The position numbers were made by a program, and so were the translations under genes. From contig NZ_CP042476.1 in the NCBI RefSeq assembly GCF_007993795.1, positions 1,922,001-1,986,000 of the forward strand: 64,000 bases of DNA, written 5' to 3'. Origin of the DNA: Antarcticibacterium arcticum. GTDB taxonomy: Bacteria; Bacteroidota; Bacteroidia; Flavobacteriales; Flavobacteriaceae. The notes beneath the pieces are model-generated. The model was not told the origin of the DNA and made no database searches. It worked only from the letters and a program-made list of their open reading frames with translations. Positions 34,690-42,651 of the stretch are shown here, in pieces (position 1 is the first letter of the stretch; each line of letters begins with the position of its first letter).

Positions 34690-35925
34690 ATGATCAGGAA
34701 ATTACTTAGAGCATATATAGGTTCTTTCAGCGATCTTCGCAGGGAGGTTTGGATTCTGGCGTTTATTACATTTATAAACAGGGCGGGTACTATGGTAATT
34801 CCATTCTTATCCCTGTATCTTACAAAAAACCGCGGCTTTACCCTGGAGGAAGTAGGCTGGATCCTTACCTTTTTTGGCCTGGGATCTGTTGCAGGATCCT
34901 GGTTGGGTGGAAAGCTCGTGGACAGTATTGGCCATTACAAAACCATGGCAGGCAGTCTCTTACTCTCGGGATTATTTTTTGTCCTCCTGCAGTTCCCGGT
35001 TTCCTTTTGGGGCATATGCGCCGGTATTTTTGTGGTCATGACCATTGCCGATGCTTTCAGGCCGGCGGTTTTCGTAGCCATTAGCGCATATAGTAAACCC
35101 GAAAATCGTACCAGATCTATCACATTAATAAGACTTGCCATAAACCTGGGTTTTTCTACCGGCCCTGCCGTGGGAGGATTGATAATTTCAGGAGCCGGCT
35201 ACAGCGGATTATTTTGGGTAGACGGTATTACATGTGCGTTGGCCGGGATCTTATTGCTTAAAATGCTGCATCCTAAAAAGGCACTGGAAAATCCTAAGGA
35301 AATTGCCCTGAACCCGAAACTAATGATGAAAGATAAACCTTACCTCATTTTTATTGGCGCAATGATACTTTTTGGATTTGTATTTCTTCAGTATTTTTCC
35401 ACTATGCCCTTATACTATGCGAGGGTTCATTTTTTAAGTGAATTTCAAATAGGCATTTTAATGGGTCTCAATGGCTTTTTAATATTCCTTCTGGAAATGC
35501 CGCTTATTAAATATCTGGAATCGCGGGTACGGTCTACCTTATTTCATGTAATTACCGGAACCATTTTAATTGGAATTAGCTTTGTGCTTATTAATCTTAC
35601 AGGATGGGTGGGAATTCTTGTGGTTGCAATGTTATTTCTAACACTGGGAGAGATGATCGCTTTTCCATTCTCCAACAGTTTTGCCCTTAAAAGAGCTGAA
35701 GGAGGGAAACAGGGTTCCTATATGGCTCTATATAGTATAGCTTTTTCCATGGGCCATATATTTGGCCATAACAGCGGGATGCAGCTTATAGGAAAATTTG
35801 GTTATGACCTCACGTGGAATGTGATGATAGTGCTGAGTGCAATATCGTGCGCTTTGCTGGTATATGTCCTATTCCTGGTAAAGAAAGAGAAAGAGGCTGG
35901 TGCAGTTAATTATTATAATACTTAG
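34690..35925 (+). CDS. Major facilitator superfamily transporter
   Basis: The 411-residue, twelve-helix transporter has the MFS motif A-like loop GSWLGGKLVDSIGHYKTM between helices 2 and 3 and a long central loop (about 195-220). It resembles MdtH-type drug/H+ antiporters, but the substrate is unknown. The 3' end overlaps the convergent esterase-like gene by 20 bases. Confidence 0.9.
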   Translation: MIRKLLRAYIGSFSDLRREVWILAFITFINRAGTMVIPFLSLYLTKNRGFTLEEVGWILTFFGLGSVAGSWLGGKLVDSIGHYKTMAGSLLLSGLFFVLLQFPVSFWGICAGIFVVMTIADAFRPAVFVAISAYSKPENRTRSITLIRLAINLGFSTGPAVGGLIISGAGYSGLFWVDGITCALAGILLLKMLHPKKALENPKEIALNPKLMMKDKPYLIFIGAMILFGFVFLQYFSTMPLYYARVHFLSEFQIGILMGLNGFLIFLLEMPLIKYLESRVRSTLFHVITGTILIGISFVLINLTGWVGILVVAMLFLTLGEMIAFPFSNSFALKRAEGGKQGSYMALYSIAFSMGHIFGHNSGMQLIGKFGYDLTWNVMIVLSAISCALLVYVLFLVKKEKEAGAVNYYNT

Positions 35926-37309
35926 AATTTCCCAGATATTGCTTTATAAGACTGTTATATTCAGGGCTCATTTTAAGATCCAGTGTACCCGGGATCTCAT
36001 AAAGTGAGTCCATATCCTTATAGCCGGTTTTTAACAAATCTTCCAGATATAATAAAGCTGTATAATAATCGCCGTCCTGGGAGCTCAAAGAAATAATATT
36101 CTTATATCCCTCTGGATTTTCTTTTTCAAAAATAGTCTGGAGAATAGCGGTGAAAATCAATGGATCAATTGCCGCTTTGGCCTCCTGAAGTTCGCGGAAA
36201 AAACTTTTTGCCAGATCCTGCAACAGACCCTCCAGACGAAAAGCCATTTCAGCATCTGCAATATTATTAGAGGCTTGGAGATCCTTTAACTCTTTAATTT
36301 GCTGGCTCCACCATCCAAGATTTTCAAAATTGGCAGATATGACATCCTCATTAAGAAAATAGTAATACCGCTCCATAAGGTCTGCTTCCCTGGCGGCGGC
36401 ATTGGAATAATCACGACGCTGATTTTTATAAAGCCTTTCTTTTCCAAGGTCCTTGAGCTTTTCTTTGATAAGTGAACTTTTCCCATGCACCGCATACTTA
36501 CGCTCCATTAACGATAGAAGTTCATGTGCTTTGAAAAATTGCATTCCTCTTCTTAAACTTTCGGCAGTTTCAAGCTCTTCGGTATATAAGGATTCTATTA
36601 GCACGGAGTCCTTCGCCCTGAAGCCTTTCGCCATTGCGTTTAATGTTAAATTACCTATGGCATTATTTAAAACTTCGGCAGAGGGCCATTCTTTTCCACC
36701 GTCAAATGGATAAAAGTTGCTTTGCAATTTTGCACTTTCGAGGAACCGGGCGGTTTCCATTACGGTATGGTATTTAGCGTCTTTATATCCCGCCATTCCT
36801 AAAAATGAGAATTTCGCATTTTTATTTATGTAATCTACATTCACCCAGGAATCACCTATTGCCAAAACCCCCTGTACAACCGGGAAAACGGTAGGCATGA
36901 CACTTGCCACCCTCGCACCTTCAGCAAATCCTGAGGTATAAACCATCTTATTATCAATAGGGAAATAATTGAAAACAGTGTTCATTAACCTGGTAGCGAT
37001 CTTTACATTATTAAGTAGGGTTTCATTCTCCTTAATATCATTGGAAGCTGCAATTATATATCCCTGCGCTTCCGCAGCCTGCCGGAATAACTGTGCAGCC
37101 CTGTTTCCCCGGCCATTGGGGTCAAAAACAAATATCACAGGCCAGCGTTGTTGTGTGGTAAATGTTGTTGGAAGGTAAATGGAATAGGTTTCGGCAATAC
37201 TGTCGTTAATTGAAAGGGTATCAATTACCACTCCTTTTCGCAAGGTAATTTCCTGTGCAAGACCTGCCTGAAGACCAAAAAATATAAGGATTAAATAAAT
37301 GTATTTCAC
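35906..37309 (-). CDS. Exported alpha/beta-hydrolase-like protein lacking the nucleophile
   Basis: The 467-residue protein has a signal peptide (1-19, GLAQE). An esterase-like domain (about 35-225) follows: YSIYLPTTF, WPVIFVFDPNGRG, then TSGFAEGARVAS where the nucleophile elbow G-x-S-x-G should be. The Ser position is Ala129 (G127-F-A-E-G131). The second half (230-467) is helical and charged, with possible TPR-like pairs. I infer a catalytically dead, binding or structural protein. Its N-terminal fold is that of PHB-depolymerase-like esterases. Confidence 0.75.
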   Translation of the reverse strand: MKYIYLILIFFGLQAGLAQEITLRKGVVIDTLSINDSIAETYSIYLPTTFTTQQRWPVIFVFDPNGRGNRAAQLFRQAAEAQGYIIAASNDIKENETLLNNVKIATRLMNTVFNYFPIDNKMVYTSGFAEGARVASVMPTVFPVVQGVLAIGDSWVNVDYINKNAKFSFLGMAGYKDAKYHTVMETARFLESAKLQSNFYPFDGGKEWPSAEVLNNAIGNLTLNAMAKGFRAKDSVLIESLYTEELETAESLRRGMQFFKAHELLSLMERKYAVHGKSSLIKEKLKDLGKERLYKNQRRDYSNAAAREADLMERYYYFLNEDVISANFENLGWWSQQIKELKDLQASNNIADAEMAFRLEGLLQDLAKSFFRELQEAKAAIDPLIFTAILQTIFEKENPEGYKNIISLSSQDGDYYTALLYLEDLLKTGYKDMDSLYEIPGTLDLKMSPEYNSLIKQYLGNSKYYNN

Positions 37310-37360
37310 AATATAGGTTTGTTTAGGTACATTAAAGTTAGCGTATTAACCCCAAATAAA

Positions 37361-37387
37361 AAAGACTCCCCTGTGGCGGAAGTCTTT
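37361..37387 (-). terminator. Terminator after the small membrane protein gene
   Basis: A ten-base stem with one mismatch (AAAGACTCCC/GGAAGTCTTT) is followed on the minus strand by TTTTTTATTT. It lies 25 bases past the stop at 37413. Confidence 0.75.
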
Positions 37388-37412
37388 AATATATTTAGTT
37401 GGGCAGATCAAT

Positions 37413-37610
37413 TTATTTTCGAATTCGTTCAAGTTTCATTTTTCCTGCATTTGAAAAGAAGAGTTTTGCAAGAACAGATATTATTAAAATATCGGCAAAG
37501 ATCAGAAAGCCTATCCTCACAAACTCAATTCCTTTAAAGCTTAATCCGGCAAAGCCTATTAAACCCGTTAATGCTGTTAGAACTAAAAATAATATAGTAT
37601 AATTTTTCAT
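37413..37610 (-). CDS. Small DUF1328-like membrane protein
   Basis: The 65-residue protein has two membrane helices. Its LTGLIGFAGLSFKGIEFVRIGFL pattern resembles DUF1328 (YtjA-type) stress-associated membrane proteins. The C-terminus is basic (KMKLERIRK). The function is unknown. It has its own terminator. Confidence 0.7.
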   Translation of the reverse strand: MKNYTILFLVLTALTGLIGFAGLSFKGIEFVRIGFLIFADILIISVLAKLFFSNAGKMKLERIRK

Positions 37611-37862
37611 GGCGTTTAGTTTTATATTTATATCTCAAAGATAGTTTTACACTAGTCGCACATTTATTAAAATTATTACAATTGAATAATCTTTAACGAT
37701 AAAAATAGTTTTCCTCGAAAAATTGTTAAAATTTTGAATTTTTTCTTACAAACCGTTAATGCTGAAAAACAGGTAAGGAGTCCAGAATCTTATTTAAAAA
37801 TAAAGCACTATCTTCGCGCCCGGTTGCTATCTTCTCCAAAAGGCAACAATTTACACATAGAC

Positions 37863-37890
37863 TGCCCGCGATAATGAACTTTTTGGGCAG
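37863..37890 (+). promoter_or_regulatory. Hairpin in the rhlE leader
   Basis: CTGCCC (37863-37868) can pair with GGGCAG (37885-37890) in the 5' leader, 16 bases before the rhlE start. The ~296-base spacer between the DUF1328-like gene and rhlE otherwise shows only AT-rich sequence and no ORF. A regulatory role is a guess. Confidence 0.25.
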
Positions 37891-37906
37891 CAGATATAAC
37901 TTATAC

Positions 37907-39178
37907 ATGACATTTAACGACTTAGAATTAACTGAACCCTTGCAAAAGGCGGTTCAAAAAGCAGGATATACAACTCCCACCCCTATACAACAACAATCTA
38001 TTCCCGCGATATTAAAGGGAAGGGATATATTGGGATGCGCACAAACGGGAACCGGAAAAACTGCGGCATTTTCAATCCCTACAATTCAATTACTTAGCTT
38101 AAACATAAACGGTAGAGGTGGGAAAGCCCCTATAAAAAGTTTGATCCTTACTCCTACCCGGGAGCTGGCCATACAAATTGGTGAGAGTATTGCCGAGTAT
38201 GGTGCCTATAGCCCCCTGAAACATTTGGTAATATTTGGTGGGGTACCACAACACTCTCAGGTACAAGCCCTGCGTAACGGAGTGGACATCCTTGTAGCAA
38301 CCCCGGGAAGATTACTGGATCTTGTGGATCAGGGTTATATTTCCCTTTCGCAGATAGAGATCTTTACCCTGGATGAGGCAGACAGGATGCTGGATATGGG
38401 ATTTGTTCACGATGTAAAGAAAGTGATCAAAAAAATACCGGTAAAAAGACAAACCCTTTTCTTTTCAGCAACCATGCCAGATGCCATCCTGGACCTTGCC
38501 AATAGTATTTTGACCAATCCGCTGAAGGTGGAAGTAACTCCTGTTTCTTCTACTGCTGAATTGATACAACAGGAAGTTTACTTTATAGACAAGAACAATA
38601 AAAAGAATTTACTGGTAGATCTTCTGGAAAAATCTGATGCTGACAGGGTTTTGGTCTTTACAAGGACCAAGCACGGGGCAAATAAGGTTGTAAAGGATAT
38701 GATCAAGGCCGGAATAAAATCTGAAGCTATTCACGGAAACAAAACCCAGAATGCCAGACAAAAAGCTTTGACGAATTTTAAAAATAAAACAACCCGTGTA
38801 CTGGTTGCTACAGATATTGCTGCCCGGGGAATAGATATAGATGAGCTTGCGCTCGTGATCAATTACGAGATCCCGAACATTGCAGAAACCTATGTTCACC
38901 GTATTGGAAGGACAGGACGTGCAGGAGCAAGTGGTAAAGCTATTTCTTTTTCAGATTATGAAGAGAAGGCGTATATAAGGGATATTCAAAAATTAATAGG
39001 ATTGAACATTCCGGTGGTTAATAACCATGATTACCCTATGGAATTTTTTGAAGTTCCTGAGAAAAAACCTCAACAAAGAAGGCCTTCAAGAAATGCCAAT
39101 TCTAAATCGGCACCCAAAAAGACCGGACAGGGACTTGCCGCAAACAGAAACCGTTTTGGAAGACAGGGAAATAAATAA
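37907..39178 (+). CDS. rhlE: DEAD-box RNA helicase, RhlE type
   Basis: This 423-residue helicase starts at the Met of MTFNDLELTEPLQKAV; the frame from 37874 adds an unlikely leader. All motifs are present: Q motif TPTPIQQQSIP, motif I CAQTGTGKTAAF, Ia PTRELAIQI, II DEADRML, III SAT and VI HRIGRTGRAG. A basic, Arg/Pro/Asn-rich tail (about 365-423) follows. Such helicases unwind rRNA or mRNA, often in the cold. The methyltransferase gene overlaps its 3' end. Confidence 0.95.
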   Translation: MTFNDLELTEPLQKAVQKAGYTTPTPIQQQSIPAILKGRDILGCAQTGTGKTAAFSIPTIQLLSLNINGRGGKAPIKSLILTPTRELAIQIGESIAEYGAYSPLKHLVIFGGVPQHSQVQALRNGVDILVATPGRLLDLVDQGYISLSQIEIFTLDEADRMLDMGFVHDVKKVIKKIPVKRQTLFFSATMPDAILDLANSILTNPLKVEVTPVSSTAELIQQEVYFIDKNNKKNLLVDLLEKSDADRVLVFTRTKHGANKVVKDMIKAGIKSEAIHGNKTQNARQKALTNFKNKTTRVLVATDIAARGIDIDELALVINYEIPNIAETYVHRIGRTGRAGASGKAISFSDYEEKAYIRDIQKLIGLNIPVVNNHDYPMEFFEVPEKKPQQRRPSRNANSKSAPKKTGQGLAANRNRFGRQGNK

Positions 39179-40064
39179 GGGACATTCAGAAAATTATTTC
39201 GGCGATTACCGGGATTTTTGGTGGAATAAAGCTTTCCTGGATATGACCGCAAAACGGTTGGATCTGGGAAGGCATTCCAATATGCTGGACGTTGGCTGCG
39301 GAAACGGCCATTGGACCAGGACGCTGGCGCCTTATTTAAAACCGGGAACCCAGATCACTGCTGTAGACAGTGATCCGCGCTGGTATACCGAAAATATTGA
39401 ATTGGAGCATTTTCTTGTAAGTACAGGGAAAACTTTTTCTCTGCTCGAGGGTGATGCCCAGGAACTCCCCTTTCCTAATGACAGTTTTGACCTGGTAACC
39501 TGCCAGACCGTACTTATTCACGTACCTTATCCTGCCAAAGCCATACAGGAGATGAAAAGGGTCCTGAAACCAGGTGGAACGCTCCTGTGTGTTGAGCCAA
39601 ATAATATAGTACAAAGCCTTATTAAAACCTCTCTCACAAAAAACGATTCAATTGAGGAAACCCTGGATCATATCAAATACCGACTTATTATTGAAAAAGG
39701 GAAGAGAAAGATGGGCCGGGGAGATAATTCCCTGGGAGACCTGCTTCCCGGCATGTTTGCAGAAGAAGGCCTGCGGGATATAGAAGTTCGGCTGTCAGAC
39801 AAAGCAATTGCTATGTATCCTCCATATGACAATGAGGAGCAACTGGCCACTCTAAAACAATGGATGAAAGGCAGTTCCTGGAAATCCAACACTCAAAAAG
39901 ATATAGATTTTTTTAGTGCTGCGGGGGAAGAGTTTATGCCATTTTATTTTGAATATCAGGAAAAATATGCCCGTAATGATGAACATGTGATGGGCGCACT
40001 ACAAAGGGAGCAATATCATGCAGCAGGTGGTTCTTTAATGTATTTGGTGAGCTGCACCAAATAA
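39156..40064 (+). CDS. Class I SAM-dependent methyltransferase
   Basis: The 302-residue protein has SAM-binding motif I MLDVGCGNGHWTRTL, motif II VDSDPRW, acidic loop EGDAQELPFPNDSFDLV and the post-motif CVEPNNIVQ. The start is uncertain. ATG 39093 would overlap rhlE by 86 bases; TTG 39156 overlaps by 23 and retains the whole domain, so I prefer it. A helicase-methyltransferase pair suggests an RNA substrate, but the fold resembles UbiE-like small-molecule methyltransferases and no RNA-binding domain is seen. Confidence 0.85.
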   Translation: MEDREINKGHSENYFGDYRDFWWNKAFLDMTAKRLDLGRHSNMLDVGCGNGHWTRTLAPYLKPGTQITAVDSDPRWYTENIELEHFLVSTGKTFSLLEGDAQELPFPNDSFDLVTCQTVLIHVPYPAKAIQEMKRVLKPGGTLLCVEPNNIVQSLIKTSLTKNDSIEETLDHIKYRLIIEKGKRKMGRGDNSLGDLLPGMFAEEGLRDIEVRLSDKAIAMYPPYDNEEQLATLKQWMKGSSWKSNTQKDIDFFSAAGEEFMPFYFEYQEKYARNDEHVMGALQREQYHAAGGSLMYLVSCTK

Positions 40065-40066
40065 TC

Positions 40067-40600
40067 TCAGGAACAAACCTTACATTCATCTTCGGTCTTG
40101 TCATCCCCTACCAGGAAACCCTGCTCATTAATTGTGTAGTCACAGCAATTCACAAACCCCTGTTGGATTAATTTCCGGCCTCGTTGAATACGGGATTTTG
40201 CGCCTGATAGTGACATTCCAAGAATTTCGGCTACCTTATTTTGTTTTAAGCCCTGTATATCGCTAAGAAGTACAGCTTCCCGGTATTTTTTTGGTAATTT
40301 TTTAATAAGCGGCAGCAGGCAATCCCCGGCGGTATGAGTAGGTGTTTCTTCATTTTCTTCGGAAGCGGGCACAGTTTCGGATAAGGGTTTTCTGCGGAAA
40401 TGATCGGTAAGTGTATTATCGGCAATCCTGTATACCCAATATTTGAGTTGCTCTTCAGATCGTAATTGAGAAATATTCAAATGCACCTTAATAAAAGTTT
40501 CGTGCAGCATATCTTCAGCCAACACAATATCCCCGGTCTTCTTTAACAGATAACCCCGCAGTTCTTCTGAATATTTATTCCAAATTTCACTGGTTTCCAT
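40067..40600 (-). CDS. sigZ: SigZ-like ECF sigma factor with a cysteine-rich tail
   Basis: The 177-residue ECF factor starts at the Met of METSEIWNKYSEEL (40600). An upstream Met at 40627 would fall inside a terminator hairpin. Region 2 is at about 5-75 and region 4 at about 90-145 (LPKKYREAVLLSDIQGLKQNKVAEIL). The end carries C152, C153, C173 and C176, a tail known in SigZ-like proteins that could bind metal or sense thiols. No anti-sigma gene is adjacent. The gene just upstream encodes a metallothionein-like peptide. Confidence 0.88.
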   Translation of the reverse strand: METSEIWNKYSEELRGYLLKKTGDIVLAEDMLHETFIKVHLNISQLRSEEQLKYWVYRIADNTLTDHFRRKPLSETVPASEENEETPTHTAGDCLLPLIKKLPKKYREAVLLSDIQGLKQNKVAEILGMSLSGAKSRIQRGRKLIQQGFVNCCDYTINEQGFLVGDDKTEDECKVCS

Positions 40601-40620
40601 AGATATAAAAATACAAAAAG

Positions 40621-40643
40621 CCTTCAACCGGATAGGCTGAAGG
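40621..40643 (-). terminator. Terminator or attenuator between the Cys-rich gene and sigZ
   Basis: On the minus strand CCTTCAGCC-TATCC-GGTTGAAGG (one G-U pair) is followed by CTTTTTGTATTTTT. It lies 9 bases past the stop of the cysteine-rich gene and 21 bases before the sigZ start. Confidence 0.75.
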
Positions 40644-40651
40644 CTTATTAA

Positions 40652-40756
40652 TTAACAGTTACATCCCTTGCAGTCGCAAGAGGAACAATTACAGTCTTTA
40701 CATTGTCCTTCCCCGCAGGCAGTACAATTACAGGTACAATCTTTATAATTTTCCAT
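40652..40756 (-). CDS. 34-residue cysteine-rich, metallothionein-like protein
   Basis: An ATG-to-TAA frame encodes 34 residues, 11 of them Cys, at positions 7, 9, 11, 14, 19, 22, 24, 27, 29, 32 and 34. The spacing is mostly CxC and CxxC, with Lys, Asn, Asp and Gly in between and no large hydrophobics after Tyr4. This composition is what defines metallothioneins, which chelate Zn, Cu or Cd. I know of no named family with this exact spacing. It has its own terminator and lies just upstream of sigZ on the same strand. A CGTCTTATA box stands 28 bases ahead of the start. Being so short, it is missed by length-filtered gene callers. Confidence 0.78.
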   Translation of the reverse strand: MENYKDCTCNCTACGEGQCKDCNCSSCDCKGCNC

Positions 40757-40783
40757 TTTGTCAAAATTTAATTAGTATCTATA

Positions 40784-40792
40784 TATAAGACG
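40784..40792 (-). promoter_or_regulatory. Candidate ECF-type -10 element for the Cys-rich/sigZ unit
   Basis: The minus strand reads CGTCTTATA here. A second CGTCTT begins exactly 20 bases upstream (40807-40812). CGTC-type -10 elements are used by ECF sigma factors, so SigZ may control this unit. No convincing AAC-type -35 element was found. Confidence 0.35.
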
Positions 40793-40901
40793 GAGGAAAC
40801 AGATAAAAGACGCAGAATACGACATTAAATTTTCCGGAAAAGAAAAATCCATGACAACAGTGTTAGAATGCTACAGCGAATAGGAAAGAAAGTTTGCCAT
40901 T

Positions 40902-41345
40902 TTAAACCCGCGGTTTTACGGGAGCTTGTTCTACCACGTTGGAAAGTACAATATGGGTTCTGGTTTCTCCATAGGTGATCAATTTATCTATAAAGCCCTC
41001 CAAATGCGCCTGATCGTAGAGAATTACCTCGAGAATTATATTTTCATTTCCTGTAATCCGGTAACAGTTGATCACTTCCCGAAATTCTTTCACCTTTTCA
41101 AGAAAAGGTTTTAATCTGCCCATAAATACCTTTAGAGTGATGATAGCTTTTAGCTGGTGGCCGGTTTTATTATAGGAAACCTGTACATTATAACCTTTAA
41201 TAATTCCCTTATCTTCCATTTTCTTAACTCTTTCGGCAACTGCGGGAGAAGTGAGCCCAATCTTTCTTCCAATTTCAGAAAAGGACATTCTGGCATTCTT
41301 CTGTAGCTCCTGAAGTATTTTCCAGTTTATTTGATCTAAAGGCAT
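40902..41345 (-). CDS. Lrp/AsnC-family transcriptional regulator
   Basis: The 147-residue protein has an N-terminal helix-turn-helix (about 5-50, ARMSFSEIGRKIGLTSPAVAERVKKME) and a C-terminal RAM ligand-binding domain (about 65-140). Members respond to amino acids. No amino-acid transporter or enzyme lies next to it, so its target is probably elsewhere. Confidence 0.94.
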   Translation of the reverse strand: MPLDQINWKILQELQKNARMSFSEIGRKIGLTSPAVAERVKKMEDKGIIKGYNVQVSYNKTGHQLKAIITLKVFMGRLKPFLEKVKEFREVINCYRITGNENIILEVILYDQAHLEGFIDKLITYGETRTHIVLSNVVEQAPVKPRV

Positions 41346-41479
41346 ATTTAAAGTTATTAATAGATTTTACTTTAATTTTTAAAGTAAATATAGTTATTCA
41401 CCTTAAAACCCCAAGCAAAAATTCCTTTATTCCCGGTAAATTTACTTAATATTCTTATCCCCTTTACCGGGAATTAATT

Positions 41480-41887
41480 ATGGAATCATCTAATTTTACG
41501 CAACTTGCAATTTACCGAAAGGCTTTGGAGATCTTCAACGTTTCCAGGGGAATTGCCTGTGCTATAAGTGATAATAAACATATTCTGGAAATGGGATATG
41601 CGGCCGACGTAAATCAACAGGTTGCCGGAGAAATTGTTACAGATTCCTTACGCCTGATGCCGGAATTAGCCGCAATACAGAATGCTTCCAATAGCATTGT
41701 ACGCCTTAGAAGAGCCAGAAAAATACGGAGATCTGCCCAGCAGATCCTTGCAAAATGTAAAAGAATTGAATACTCGGGAATGAGAGAAAAGGAATTTATT
41801 GGTTTGCTAAAAACCGAGATCCAGCTTTTTGATCGTTTATTCCTGGACTGGCTTAACAAGCTGCAGTTAAACCATAACAGTAACTAA
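41480..41887 (+). CDS. Four-helix-bundle protein
   Basis: The 135-residue, wholly helical protein resembles the S23/four-helix-bundle family, named after the 23S rRNA intervening-sequence protein. No ribosomal RNA is nearby. Helices run about 5-30, 45-70, 72-95 and 102-128. Its 3' end overlaps the convergent marC gene by four bases. Confidence 0.65.
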   Translation: MESSNFTQLAIYRKALEIFNVSRGIACAISDNKHILEMGYAADVNQQVAGEIVTDSLRLMPELAAIQNASNSIVRLRRARKIRRSAQQILAKCKRIEYSGMREKEFIGLLKTEIQLFDRLFLDWLNKLQLNHNSN

Positions 41888-42510
41888 AGTTCCAATGGCA
41901 TTAAAAATGCCAGCCTTACTCCTTCAATGAACATGCTGGTTCCAATAATTGCTATGATCAATCCCATGATCTTTTCAATCACGATGATCTTGTTCTTTCC
42001 TATGTAGCGTACAAGATACTCACTGGAAATAAATGCCAGGTGATTGAGGTACATAATAAGAGCAAACATTACAATAATAATCCCAAGTTGAATATAACTG
42101 GCATTGGTAACATAGTTCATTGCAGTTACAATGGTACCGGGCCCGGCTAGAATAGGAATCGCCAGCGGTGAAATGGAGATCCCTTCATTAAAATTGATCT
42201 CAGATTGGTTATCTATACTGGATTCCTGGGCACGTATCATTTCAAAACCAACAAAGAAAATTAGTATCCCACCGGTGATCTTAAAGGCCGGAATCGTAAT
42301 ACCAAAAAGATCAAAAATGTATTTCCCCAGGATGATAAAGCCGGTAACGATTATAAAGGCGGTGAAAGTAGCTTTACGGGAGATCTTTTTCTTGGTTTTA
42401 CCATCGGCAGCCTTGGTCAGGCTCAGGAAAATTGGAATATTCCCCGGCGGACTGTTGATCGCAAAAAACGCGGTAAAAACACCTATGGCAAACACCCACA
42501 GATTTTCCAT
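41884..42510 (-). CDS. MarC-family integral membrane protein
   Basis: The 208-residue, six-helix protein has the MarC features NSPPGNIPIFLSLT near the start and IPILAGPGTIVTAMN in the second half. MarC was once linked to multiple antibiotic resistance, but that role was not supported; the function is unknown. It is a single-gene unit. Confidence 0.92.
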   Translation of the reverse strand: MENLWVFAIGVFTAFFAINSPPGNIPIFLSLTKAADGKTKKKISRKATFTAFIIVTGFIILGKYIFDLFGITIPAFKITGGILIFFVGFEMIRAQESSIDNQSEINFNEGISISPLAIPILAGPGTIVTAMNYVTNASYIQLGIIIVMFALIMYLNHLAFISSEYLVRYIGKNKIIVIEKIMGLIIAIIGTSMFIEGVRLAFLMPLEL

Positions 42511-42651
42511 TGAAATGATCTTGAATTAATCTGCGAAGTTAAAGTTTAAATTTAAATTTGCCCGATTATTCAATCAAATTTTGGAACTCCCGGAAAGTTT
42601 AGCCTGGAAACACAGGATTTTTCAGCAAAAAAACTTCCTGAAAAATCCGGT

